Below are positions 37,630 to 51,500 of a stretch of 64,000 nucleotides of DNA, piece after piece. This DNA comes from Doris montereyensis (Eukaryota; Mollusca; Gastropoda; Nudibranchia; Dorididae). Numbering within the stretch: position 1 is the first letter of the stretch; the number at the start of each line of letters is the position of its first letter. The notes below the pieces were generated by a model, which worked only from the letters and a program-made list of their open reading frames with translations, was not told where the DNA came from and made no database searches. The translations under genes were made by a program, and so were the position numbers. The stretch lies in assembly GCA_037039925.1 (NCBI GenBank), contig JAXRKP010000484.1:213057-277056 (forward strand), given 5' to 3'.

Positions 37630-40600
37630 AACTTCTACACATACAGGATGAATACAGTTCTAATAAAATTATGCAATTTTTCATTTAAGAAAGTAAACTT
37701 TCATAAGCTACTTAAAAAGATATGTCTTGATGTTTTTTTTTATACATTGGGTGTAGAGGAGCAAGTGTGTGTATTATTATCAACTCACCAATGGCTCCAG
37801 CCACCATCAGTTTGGAAAGGAAGAGAAGAAAGTCGCACACCTTGTCCAGAACGGCCGCCCCTGTAGACGAGTGTGAATGTTAAGGTCGCATGCTTTTCGA
37901 ATAATAAAACGTAAGAAACGAATAGATGTGGATTGTTAAAAAAAAAAGATATTTACCCCCGTCCACCATATGCAGTGAGGAAGCAGAAAGATGAAAGATA
38001 TGTAAGAAGTAGGAACTAACAGCAGCACCCGCCAACCGCCCATGCAAAAACAGGAGATCTAAGGCTTTGATACTTGGACAAGTAGTCAAGCAAGGGGCAT
38101 GTATGTCGAAAATGAGGAGTAAGGACATGAAACAAACGTTGAAGCCCTGTAGGAACAAAAGACCTGACAAAATCAATACAAGGAAATAAATAGGGAAAAC
38201 AAATTTATTTTGAACACCAGGCAAAATCTAGCCCGCGACCTCCACGTCGGTGTCCATCACCTCACCATGAAAAGGGAGAGCATAAACAACGCTGCAAACA
38301 TCGCTCCTTACAAACTGTGCACACACTGTGCTCCATCTTTTTTAAGGCGTGTAGTTAGCTTGGTTAATTAACACAGTCTGTCTGGTGCTCAGAAAGTTTT
38401 TTTTCTGTTCTTTACCTTGTATTCGTCTCGTTTTTGTTCCTATTTTTATTCCTTCAAAGCTATTACAGTTACAGCCTAGTGAGCTAGAGCTTATCCCGGT
38501 TTCAATCACCTCCTGGATAGGACACTAGTCTGACACAGGTTTTTACTCCCAAACTAGTGCTTGTACCCATTTGTACCTGTCATGCGGGGAAAAATTTAAG
38601 TTAAGTCTTTCCAAGGAACACGACAAGAGGGCCCTAGCTTTGCCAGGATTCGAACTTTCATAATCCCAAGTCTGGCAGCCTTACTGCTGGGCCACTTACG
38701 CCACCTTTGATGCTGTGGGGCATCAATATTTATTTCTTTTCCTTATTCATCACTAATGCTTTATTAAAGATAATTTATAGTTGGGCTTATCATAACAATT
38801 ACAAAGAAGAAAAAGAAAGGGAAAAAAACCCTACAAGTTTATGTCTAAATACTCTTTGAATCATTTTCTAGATCCATTTTTTGGACGTTTGGAATACTTT
38901 GGAGATGCTAAATGTCTTGGAGAGTGAAAGCAAATAATGAATGCAACAGACATTGTAGCCAAAGTAAAATTTAGTTCATGCAGACACAATCATGCAGACG
39001 AATAAATATTATCTCACCTCAAAACATTTCTCATGATGAGGAAAAAGCCATCCTTTGCAGCCGAGCAGAAATTTTTGCCATGAACTGCAATCTGTTGTGT
39101 CAGAAACAAAAAAAACAAATGAAAAACATAAGCAGAGACAAAAGCATTATTTTCTTTTTATACTGTGACTACTGTTCTGAATAGTAACACACCCACTCCC
39201 AGACAGCCCGTGAAACTGCACCCATCATCGCCTACCTGCCTCAATAGGCTCGGAATCAGTTACGGATAGGTGCAGCTTAATTTTTTGCCGATCAAGGTAT
39301 CCCATAGTTACATTGGGTAAAGAGCCCCTTATACAGGGCAGGTTTACTGTTGGTCATATACAGGGTAGGTTTACTGTTGGTCATATACAGGGTAGGTTTA
39401 CTGTCGGTCATATACAGGGCAGGTTTACTGTTGGTCATATACAGGGTAGGTTTACTGTTGGTCATATACAGGGCAGGTTTACTGTTGGTCATATACAGGG
39501 TGGTTTACTGTTTGTCATATACAGGGCAGGCTTACTGTCGGTCATATAGTCATATAGAGGGTAGGCTTACTGTTGGTCATATAGAGGGTAGGCTTACTGT
39601 CATATAGAGGGTCTGTCGGTCATAGAGTGGGTAGGCTTACTGGGGTCATATAGAGGGTATGCTTACTGTCGGTCATATAGTAGCTTACTGTCGGTCATAT
39701 AGAGGGTATGCTTACTGTCGGTCATATAGAGGGTAGGCTTACTGTCGGTCATATAGAGAGTATGCTTACTGTCGGTCATATAGAGTAGGTTTATGCATAT
39801 AGAGGGTAGGTTTACTGTCGGTCAGGGTATAGAGGGTAGGTTTACTGTCGGTCATATAGAGGGTAGGTTTTGTCAGTCATATAGGAGGGTAGGAAGAGAG
39901 GGTAGGTCGGTCATATAGAGGGAGGGTAGGTTTACTGTCGGTCATATAGAGGGTAGGTTTACTGTCGGTCATATAGAGGGTAGGTTTACTGTCAGTCATA
40001 TAGAGGTTTACTGTCAGGAGGGAGAAAGGGACTCATCCACCTCTTTTAATTTTCTTTAAAATCAATAAAAGAATTTTAAAATTGCTAAGGGACAATTGCA
40101 GGGCTTAAGTCCTCATGGACGCACTCACTATGATGTAGGCATTTTTGTTGATGAAGCGGAGGAACTTCTCCAGGCACCAGAAGCAGCAACGGAGACACCT
40201 GGAAATGCAAAGAACACTTAAGTCTCATTGGTCAATGCAGAATTTAAAGCATGGTTCCCACGAATATTCTTTGTTCTAAAAAAAAGTAACTGAAAAATCA
40301 GACATGAAAAACATCAGAAATATAGACATGATATAAGATGTGAAAGAGTTTTATCATCTCCACAAGGAAATCGCATTCTAGTGCACATACACACAACACA
40401 CACATACACCCACACACACACACACATATTCTTTCATATGCATACACAAGGAAAAATAAGTCCAATGCACAAGAGTAGAACGTAGGGTAATCAGGAATGG
40501 AGTTCTGACTTGTCTAGGCATGCGGCATAATGACGTGATAGTTTGCCATTGCTTTCCACGACACATTTCCAAGCATAAAATATGCACAAACATAAAATTC

Positions 40601-43600
40601 CTTCAAGGCAATTATGGCCCACACAGCCGGAACTTATCCCAGTTTCCATGGCATGGAGCGGAACAGGTGATAGCCTAACAATCCCCTCCTGGACAGGACG
40701 CTGGGCTGACGCAGGTTTTGTATTCCAAAGCTAGTACTAGTACCCATTTGCACCTGGGTCGAGGAGGGAAAATGCCTTTTACTAAGCCGTTGCCAAATTT
40801 ATTAACTTGATGTAAACGTATAAAATCTATTGCCACATTTCCCAGCATAAAATATTCAGAGATATAGAAAAAGCCCAAAGTTAAGTTTGGCTGGGTTGTT
40901 TTTCTCTCCTTACTTGAGTATAAATTTTGCAACTGAATTCTCTGTTCCCTTGAGTTTGCGGTTGACGTATTCCAGAATGGCACGGATGAGTTGTACAATA
41001 GCAATGATGAGAGACCCAAAAGCCATGGATCCAAGATGGTAGCTGGCAAGGAGAAATGAGAGAAATGAGCACTTTTTTATGATTTTACAAAATAATATAT
41101 AATGAGCATTTTTTATGATTTTACAAAATAATACATAATGAGCATTTATTATGATTTTACAAAATAGTATATAATGAGCACTTATTTTGATTTTACAAAA
41201 TAATATATAATGAGCGTTAGGTAAAATTTTAACACACTTAACCCCCTCGTTGCCATGTGCCCATAAATTCGACAACAGGCGAATTTGCACATACTACATG
41301 CAAGATGCCCGTAGAATTTACGGGCTTATGACAAGACGTGTTTCAATAGATTTGTTGACTGGTCTGAAGAACATAACTGCATAAAGCACTCCCATATAGT
41401 GTGAATAACATCCCTTCAGAAGGTAAACCGTCCGTTTCTCCCCAACACTGCTGTGTTTTGTCTCTTGGGCAGCGAAGGGGTTCAACACAAAAAAGCAATT
41501 CACATTTCTTGATTTTCTTGGTGTCAGAAAAATTCTCTGCATTCATTCAAACTAATAATAATAATACTACTACTACTACTACTAATAATAAGTATTTATA
41601 TAGCGCTAACTACAAAATAGATGGATTGCAATCATCAAGCCGTGTGACAACATTGAAATTATACGATTAAATAATTACAAACATACATCACATCCTAAAA
41701 GCAATTATAAGTTATATATATATAAGAGCTTTAAAATACAACAGTGAATATCTATCAAATCTTTCCCAGTTGCTTAGTAAATCATGAATATTTGCATAGC
41801 AAATCATATCAACGAATATTTCCTTCCCTTTCATATTTTTGTTAATTGCTACTACTATCGTCAGATGATAAACTTAAATTGCTGTAAAAAGATTAGTTAG
41901 ATGACATGTTTTCGGTCTCTCCCACAGCTAACGATAATAAACATTAAACATGAACTCTCAGATAATTCTTCGCAGAAAACATGAAAGTAAAGTTGACGTG
42001 CAGAATTTCAACATAATGTCAGTTATAGCTTGAAGTCGGAGCACAGGAACGTTCAGAAAAGCCAGATCCTATCAAAAGCAACTGCCACTAATCAACAATT
42101 GAGGCAACTTAAGTTATCACGAAATGATGAGGTCAGTTTGACCACTAGCTTTGAGCTGCGAAAATACCAGACCATTTATCGCAGCTTGGGGCTAAGTGAG
42201 CTGTGTGGTGAGGCTACTGCTTTTGATGTGAACGGTGTGTACGAATAACGAGCCAATATTTCAGCGGCTCATCGACAGCTCAGCCCAGTGCTTTTAATGT
42301 GCACCTACCGTCTCGTAGCATGCTGCGGTGTGGGTGAGCTGTGTGGCAAGGCCTCTGCTTTCGGTATGAACACTGTAACAGTCTATACGAATAAACAGCC
42401 GATATTTCAACAGCTCGGCGACAGCGCAGCTTTGGTTCAGTTCAAGATTTTTGGTCTGCACGTACCTTTAGACTGTGGTTGACTCATGTCTCTGTCCAAT
42501 TTCCCGCCAGTCCTCCCTTGAGCCCAGTAATTCTTTAAAAAAAAAGTTTTAAGTACAGTCTACTGTACTGCCAGTAATCAGACACTGCCTGTTCCACCTA
42601 AAAAAAAATGTCGGATAACTGAAACATCAAATAAGTAGATTTGACCCTCGGCATGAAAAAACCCCAGCATTTGGAAGTCGCCCATAAATGGGATTAAAAC
42701 GGTGCCAATACACTCGGGTTATCATGGACAAGTCACAAACCAAACTCACTATAATTCTAATTACACAAAGCAATTTTATCAGTCGTAGTCAATGTGATGA
42801 CTCGCCGTGGGTCACCGATTAATGATTGGTGTCAATATATTGGGTAACGTGCCTGTACATGTACTAACGAGCTAAGGTGTGGGGGGTTTTTTTGCCACGC
42901 GTTACAGGGACTAGGTGTATTGGACAGGTGAGCAGTTAACTGCATGGAAAATGTCCATTCGTTCCCAGCAAATAAGCCTTGGAGTCGAAATTTCAGAGAT
43001 GTTGGATAGCTAGGTGTCGGATATCCGAGCATGCCGGATAACAGGTGGTCGTATAACTGGCGGTAGACTGTATTATATAACTCCAATCAGTGATAAGTAC
43101 ATAGGTATGTGGGGGGGGGGGGGGGGGTGAAAGGATTTTAAAAAACCAGACAGAGTTGCAATACCGGAGACTTCGGCACATAGCCGACCAGACGGGCAAA
43201 GTGGGCATGTTGTTGGCCTTGTCCCAGGTCCAGTAATAAGTTGCGAAAGCTCCGGCCAGAGTCATCTGCTCTAAGGCTGATATGAAATTCATCAGCCAGA
43301 AGAACATGAAGAGCATGTAGAACATCATGAACGTCTTGTAGCTGAAATGAAGTGAGCACAAGCATGTTTGGTATAAAACGTATAAATATGTAATTTCGAC
43401 TTTATTTATCTTTCAAGTGTATCCAATTTCCAATTTTTAAATGTCACTATGTGCATCCCATGTTTTTGATTTCCCAAGCACTATGTCAAACGAAACATTG
43501 CCTTGAACGGACAATAAAGAATTATATTTATCGTTATGACAAATGGGATGAATTTAGAACGGCGTATGGTGTCTTGAAGGGTTATAAAGTACTACAATGA

Positions 43601-46600
43601 CAGGCAACCTTGAACAAAGAAGAGAAAAGAAAAGAAGAAAAAAAAACCCATCATGTCACGACAACAGTTACTCATATGTTTTAGAATGAAAAAGTAAAGA
43701 AGGGGGAGGGGAAAAAGAAGAAAATGAAAATATGATAACAACCTTCTTTCAGAGGTATTTTAAGTATTGCGTTTTCCAACATAACACATGAATACAGATT
43801 AAAAGTTATGGTTAGAGATTTTCCACATAATATTTTTGACTTGCAAAACGGGAAAAAAATATATGAGTCAAAGCTTAATTTGATAAAAATCAACGTATAG
43901 CACGTTTATCACAGAATCATTTGTACAATCTAATGAATAAATACAGCACACAAACATGATGTCATTTCCTGTTTAGGGATCAATAAAGGTTCTTTCAACA
44001 TGTCTTATCTTATCTTAAAGGGGGGGGGGCGAGAAAGTTATCAGGTGAAAGAACTTACGCTCCTCCTCCGTATTTGACAAAACTGCACAATTCCTGAAAG
44101 GTTCCGTTCTTCTGTCAAAGTAGAGACACATCAATGCATTAGCTACTTTTGTACTACAATCATTACAAAGTCAGATGTACATGTATGTTAAAGGTTATAC
44201 GGTTGACACTCACAGCGGTTAATCGCAACGCGTCGAGAGCGGGAAGATTGTTGCGATTATCCAAAGTTGCGATAAACCAGATTTCGTCTTGCACTCGGTA
44301 ATTTAGGGTCATTTCACTACTTGACGATTTGGGATGTCTGTTAAAATATTTTGTCCCCATTTCTCTTTGCATAGATGGGGTCTAGGGGTAGGGCTGGCCT
44401 AATGAATGAACAGGTAAGGCCGCTGCAACAGCGTCGGCCATCTGTGCCTACCCACTGGTCAAGAGTTGTCTGTCGTTCCGATGCAAGGCCGAGTGTGCCT
44501 TTTTTAACATGCTGGTAGACCTACAATCAGCGTAAGGCTATACGTAGACATGCGATCATCGTTTAGTAAAGTGTGAAATCGGAAGAAAAAAAGCCAACCG
44601 AAAATTTGAGGCAAGGCGTCCTGGGGTTGCGATTATCCGAAGTGAATTGCAACCAACCAGCGACTTTTTTATGGAATTAATTCTGTTTCTTGGGAAAATT
44701 TGTGATTAAGCAGCAATTGCGATTAAGCAGCAATTGCGATTAACCCAGTTGCGAAAAACCGGAATTGACTGCATCATGAAATAGATGACATTTTCACACC
44801 ATACATCCATCACACATTATTCAAACAATCAACCACACACCCACTAGACATCCTCTGCACATCTGTCACAGCTAAGCTTACACAGTTTTCAGGCAAATTA
44901 ATAAATGATAACCTTAAGAGGAAATATGAAATGTACTAAAAAACCTATCACTGGTAACTAAATTTCAGTGTCCTCATTATTTGTTTTGATTAGATTGATT
45001 AGTTTGTTCGGGTTTTCGTTTACTCTAAGATAGCGACCAACACACTTACGTGATTGCAGGGCACACGGTTGAGAAGAGCGTTGACGTCGTTGGAGGAAGA
45101 TGCCACTGTGTCATTGTAATACTCGGCTTCTCCCATGGAGGCGATATATCTTTGACAGCAAGCTCAGGACAAATCCAGTGAGTGATAATCTCTTAATCAA
45201 CAGAGAGTCAATACATCTTTTTAAATTGCGATGCACAAAAACCTTTGCTCGAGTGACACTTGGCTAAATGTGTTACAACATGAGAGATCATTACTGTTCT
45301 TTTTTCATTTTTTAAAAATTTTCAGTCATTTGAAAGGAAGGTTATTGGCCAAATTTCCCCCCCCTCCCCAGGGGTAATTTTTATATAAGTCCCTGAAAAG
45401 TTTTGACAATACACCTTAATTTTCTTTAGATCCAAATCTAATTCAGATCTAGCAAAGACTGTTTTGTAAAGACTTCCGTTGACATTGTTAACAAAATAAC
45501 GGATAACATAGATCAGAACTCTCTAATCGGTCACAAAAAGTTGCATAAATAGCACGTTATCAACAAATCTCCACTAAAACGCAAAGTTTTACAGTTTTTC
45601 ACAATGGGCTTATGGTTCAGTGACGCCAATTGCAATAACTTTTACATCTTTAAACAGTATCACGCCGAATCCCTACTCAGGAAATCATATGGCCCAAATA
45701 ACGCACTCGGTAAACCATATTTTTTTGCCAAAAGCACAACTTGAAGGGTTTGTGCACCAAAGGATACAAGGAGCTGGCCACCCAGTAGGTGAAAACGATG
45801 AACTGCAGTAGGAACGGAAAGATGGGCCACAGAAGCACAGACCACATGTAGCCCAGGGCACTGGAAAAGCAGAGACGACAAGAAGAAGGGAATGAGTTAT
45901 TTCTATTACAATTTGTGCATCTTATGCAAGTGCGAATATATGTGTTGTATGTTGTATTCGTGCTGAGTGACACTTTGTTACATTTTTTAAATCTGTGTAT
46001 GTGGAAAGCGGTTTTCGTCAATGGTAAACTTTATGTTAGATTTTGTGCTTTGTAATTTTATTGTGAGCATATGAATAATTGCCCTTCGGGGATGATTAAA
46101 AATTTCTTGAATTGAATTGGATTGAATTATCTCTGTCCATCTGAGGAGCTCTTTTCATTGGCCTTGTCGGCTTTGGCAAGCCCTTGGTTTGATTCCATTT
46201 GACTTTATCCACATCCGTTACTATAAGGTGATCAATAGGATTTTTTCTCCTTCATGCTTTGCCCAGACTACTCTGTAAACAGCCAGGGGATCTTCAACGT
46301 GCACAGTGTTGTGATCTGCACACAGGACCTCCTCATTTTTATCGTCAGTCTCTACTGGGACAATGTGTCGATCCACCTACCTGGACCAGGGGATGGGTTT
46401 TACTGGAAAGAATGCGAGATAATTGTTCAACTTGTCGAGCACAAACCCACAACCTTTTTGGTTAAGAGGCTGACACCTTGCCCCTGGGTCACCGAGTCCA
46501 AGCAAACACACAGTCTACCTAGTTGTTAGGCTACAGGACTCTGGATCATGAGATCCTGGGTTTGAATCCTGACAATGCTGTTAAGTCTGATATTGTGTTC

Positions 46601-48490
46601 AGGAATGCCCAACACGCATTTCTCCATGTGACTTATCCAGGTAACAATGGGTACCAGCACCAGCTGAAGAGTGGCGTCGGTGGCCGAGCGGTTAGGCTGC
46701 CAGACTGGAGATCATGAGATCATGAGGTCCCGAAATCTAGCAAATCCCAGGTCAAAGCCAGTTATTGCTGGGTTGTTAAAATGTTTTGTTATATATTTAT
46801 ACATGATTTCCTTCTTGGGGGGGGGGGGGGGGGGAATCAAATTTGACTACACTATATATTTGTCATATTATTTACTACATTGGAACACAACTTGGGGTAC
46901 ATTTTAATTCAAACTTCGAAGTCAATGTAGTAAATAATATGACAAATATATAGTGTAGTCAAATTTGATTCCCCCCCCCCCCAAGAAGGAAATCATGTAT
47001 AAATATATAAGAAAACATTTTAACAACCCAGCAATAAGGATAGTTAAAAGAACGAAGGACTCAATTTGAATACAGCACGTCATGTGACACTTACACGCTG
47101 GCCTCGGCAATGAGCTTTGTTGCCAGATTGATTCTTGAGCACAGGAAGATCATGAGGATCAGCGTAAGAAGGAAGATCGTAGCCGACGTACATCCTGGCA
47201 TTGGAAAAGAAAATAGGGAGAAAGAAATAAAATTCCCTGAAAAAGTTTTTGATTTGTTTTGAATTTACCCACGCCCATAACTAAGGTGTACAAATTAAGA
47301 GAAGGAAATGGGGATGGCTTGGATGAACGTGGACACTCTTTTAGAAAACCAACAACAAACATAACATGTCTGGCCTTACAGTGGGATCCATCAAGGGAGA
47401 GAGGTCGACGGAGACCAAAAGCGACATGGAGGAGGTCGACCCTGATGGAAGCTCTGGCAGCTGGGCCTTTCCAGGAACCAGACAGAGATGGTGGCGTGGG
47501 ACAGAGTGGAGTGGAGAGAGAGGCCCTCACTGGTGACCTATGCCCCACCCAGGGTACAAGGGTTTAAATCAAGTATGTCATATGTAAGGTGATCTCTGAG
47601 GCTTTTGGAAGGATCCATTAATTTCACCGGAACTGCCCTGTAAACGGCCAAGGGATCTTTAACATGCAAAGACTGTCATATGTCTTTTGTCCTGCTGTTT
47701 GCCCATAATTCACTCTGATTTTATTAGCACCCTCCAGTGGAACACACCATAAATGACGTCTTAGAGACAAACTAAACACAAAAAACAAATAGAAGCTTAA
47801 GATCTTCACAGAGAAAATCATTTTTATTCAGAATTTTGATTTGATTTGATTTGATTTCACCCACATCCATAGCTAAGGTGATCTCGAAAGTTTTAACAGG
47901 ATTTTTAATTATGCCCAGACTGGCCTGTAAACAGTCAAGGGGTCATTAACGTGCACAGAATTTTGTAATCTGCACATGAGACCTCCTTTAATCGTCCATC
48001 TTCAATAGGACTAGATGTTGATACACATTCCTGGACCAGGGGGGATAAGCTTTTACTAAACAAAAACTCGAGACAATTCTACAACCATCAAGGGTTGAAC
48101 CCATAACCTTTTGTTGAGAGGCCGACTCCTTGCCATTGAAATATTGAGTCCGCCTTAATTAAGAAAACAAAAATTTGTGAAGATAGGACAAACCTAGTGT
48201 TTGTTTGTTTCATTGAAACTAGTGGTAGTAGCAGCAGTGCAATAATTCAGTAGTAGAATTAGTGCAAACAGCAAGATGACAGACAGAGTAGTAGTAGTAG
48301 CAGAAAGAAGCAGTCTATCAGTAGCCCTTGGAGCGCAGACAAACAAAGGAGATAAAAGTAGTAGTACAACAGCAGACCTGTAGTAGTAGTAGTAGTAGTA
48401 GTGTTCAACATCATTAGTGGTGGTGATAGTGGTGGTAGTAATATTGATAGCAGCAGTAGTGATAGTGGTAGCAGTAGTAGTAGTAGTAGC

Positions 48491-48534
<44 letters not shown>

Positions 48535-51500
48535 AAGTAGTATAGTAGTAGCAGCAGTAGCAGCAGCAGCAGCAGTAACAGTAGCAGTAGTAGTAGTAGC
48601 AGTAGCAGCAGCACTAGCAGTAACAGTAGCAGTAGCAGTAGCAGTAGCAGTAGCAGTAGCAGTAGCAGCAGCAGTAGTAGCAGCAGTAGTACAAAAGTGA
48701 CTAGCAGAGCAGCAGCATTGGATAGCAAAAAGATAGCACTTATAGTCTGTAGCAGCAGCAGCAGTTAAATCCTTTTTCTCCCAGCTGGCAGCAAATCATT
48801 CAGTAGTAGTAGTAGCAGTAGCTCAGCATTCTCCAGAAGTAGCAGCAGCAGTATAGCAGTAGTAGTACAAAAGCGATGATGCAGCATTGAAAAAAGATAG
48901 ACTTATATATCAATCCTTTTCTCCCAGCAGGCCAAATCAAGATCCTTCTGGTGAGTATTTGCCTGAAGATGGGTACCTGTTCACACATGTCAAGTAAGAA
49001 AGGAGGGTGAAGAGCCTTTCCTAAAAGTACAATGCCGTGAAAATAACTATGATTTTGAACCAATCTTGTCGTTATTACAAACTGATTACAAACACATCTG
49101 ATTGCGCCAAAACGCCTCCATAATACACACTTATATACAAACATATACACACAGACACACATACACAGATATACATACACACACCAAATGCCAACCAAGT
49201 TTTCTGCTGAGACAGGAAATATTCAAAATCCACTTTGAAGACAGTAGGAAGGCCGTACTCATGGGTAACGTTCATGTTCTTCATCTCGTAATATCGTATG
49301 TAGCTAAACACGGAACCTGTGGAAAATAAAAAAATTAAAAAATTTAAAAAAAAAGAAGAGAGACAAGGATACAATACGATTTATTTATGGCTCGTATTGA
49401 ATCTGAAACACACGAGTCAAGATACCACAGGAGATTACAACCCATAGAGCCGCACCTTGCACCTTTTCCCCCATTTCTACAAATGTGAAGTGGAACAGTT
49501 GAGACAGACAAAGACCAAATCTGTTACAATTTTTGTGTGAGACAGGACAGTTGGCGACCGTGAATCTGATAACAAATCGTCAGCTCAGAATTATCTTGCT
49601 TTTCTCCATAGCTGGTGCTTGTACCCATTTGCACCTGGGTCCAGTGGGGAAATGCGTATTAAGCGTCTTTCCCAAGGAACACAACGGTGGGCCTAGCATT
49701 GCCAGGATTCGAACCCGGGACCTCCTGATCCCTAGTCCGGCAGCCTGACCATTTGGCCACCGATGCCACAAGTTGTGGACGTGGGTAAAGTAAAATAAAA
49801 TAAAATAAAATCTAATCAAACCAAGGGCTTACCGAATCCGACAAGGCCGATGAAAAGGAATATCGTTGTCCACACCATGATTGCCGTCAACCACCGCAGA
49901 AGTATGATCCACACCAACGCCAGAATAGCCGCAAATATCAGGCACCTGCAGTGGCAGCGAAGATGGGAAAAAAGGGCGTGAAAATTCAGTAAAAATTAAA
50001 CAAGGAAAGGAGTAGAACCTATCAGCAGGACCCACCAACCGCCGCACATGAGAAAGAGTGACAGGTTTGTTTGTTTCTTTGAAATTTACCCTGTCCACCA
50101 TTGTGGTGATCTCAGGGTGAAAGAAAAGAAGTAAAATCTAGCAGTAGCTCCCATCAACCACCCATCTACAGTCACATTCTAACAGGTCTGGGAAAGACAG
50201 AGTTACTCCTGACATCCAACAGTTTACGGCTTTATCTGGAACATTAGTGTTTTACACAATACGGGGAAACACTTACACAAGAATCAGGTGACCAGTGTTG
50301 GTGACGTCTTTGAAGACCATTTCCATCACGCCGTTCAGTTTGAAGAATTTAACCAGACTCCTGTAAAATATGGAAAAGAATTTAGTCGGGGGAAAAAATA
50401 ATTGAGAAAAAAAAGAAAAAGTAAAAATAAGATTTCTTTCACAAAGTTTGTCGTAAAATGCCTGAAACATCATGTGTCTGTTCTGTCATTTTTGGTGGAT
50501 TATTGTTATTTATCCTAATGTTGAAAACTACAGATTCTGGTTGTGAATATAATGCTCTCGTTACATCATGAAAATACAGAAATTTACATCACTTAGCTAC
50601 TTTACGCGGTGTCATTTGATTAAAATATTTTTTTAAAATGTCAACAACTAAAACTTGTTACACCGCTGCATTTACATTTCATTTTCTGTTCACAGGAACT
50701 CAAGAAATGCTCATCAAAACACTTTCCTTGCTCTGCCTACAGTCACATGTTCAAAACTGCCGCATGCTTGGACAGTAATCTTTCTTCTATCTATACCGAC
50801 GATCAAAAGATCCAATATTTACTATTTGCAGATTTCTGATATTTCAGATTCCTGAACTGGTCTAGCAACCTTCCTTCAGCCGGCCGCTTCTTGATCTGTC
50901 TCTTGCGGAACCAGTAGTTTGATGACATTTCCTTAGAGCTCTTGATAGCTTTTCTTTGAACAAATGAATGACCTAGCCACAGCAGATATGCATCATTCCC
51001 AGAGCTCGACTTCTCTCCTTTTCATTCAGTCGTGACATTCCTAATGAATTGCAAACAACTACGACTGATGCGGCTTCAAATAGCCCTTCGGACAAGCCTT
51101 CAAATAGCCCTTCGGACAAGCCTTCAAATAGCCCTTCGGACAAGCAAGCCTTCAAATAGCCCTTCGGACAAGCTGTCATCCACTGCTTAGGATGTACACG
51201 TTAACAATTTAAAAATAAAGTCTGTGAGCTTCAAAATTAAAGCTCAGATTCATTTTTGTCTAGATGAGTGAAATTCAGCATTATACTTGATCCTGTAAAC
51301 AAAAGGACAAGTGACTTCACACCAGTTTAGCAGTTTAAATTGAAAAAGAGAAGTGGGTACTTTCTTTTGATCACCAGTGTATAACAACATATTTGACTTC
51401 TATCTATAACAACATATTTGACTTCTATCTATAACAACATATTTGACTTCTATCTATAACAACATATTTGACAGCAATCTTTCTTCTATTTATGACAATA

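Noticed and set aside
39292..39607. Repeat-protein-like frames over the 26-bp array
   Set aside because: Open only because of the array sequence; units quickly fall out of frame.
48401..48728. Poly-Ser/poly-Ala and poly-Leu frames
   Set aside because: Trinucleotide repeat translated in several frames; no coding context.
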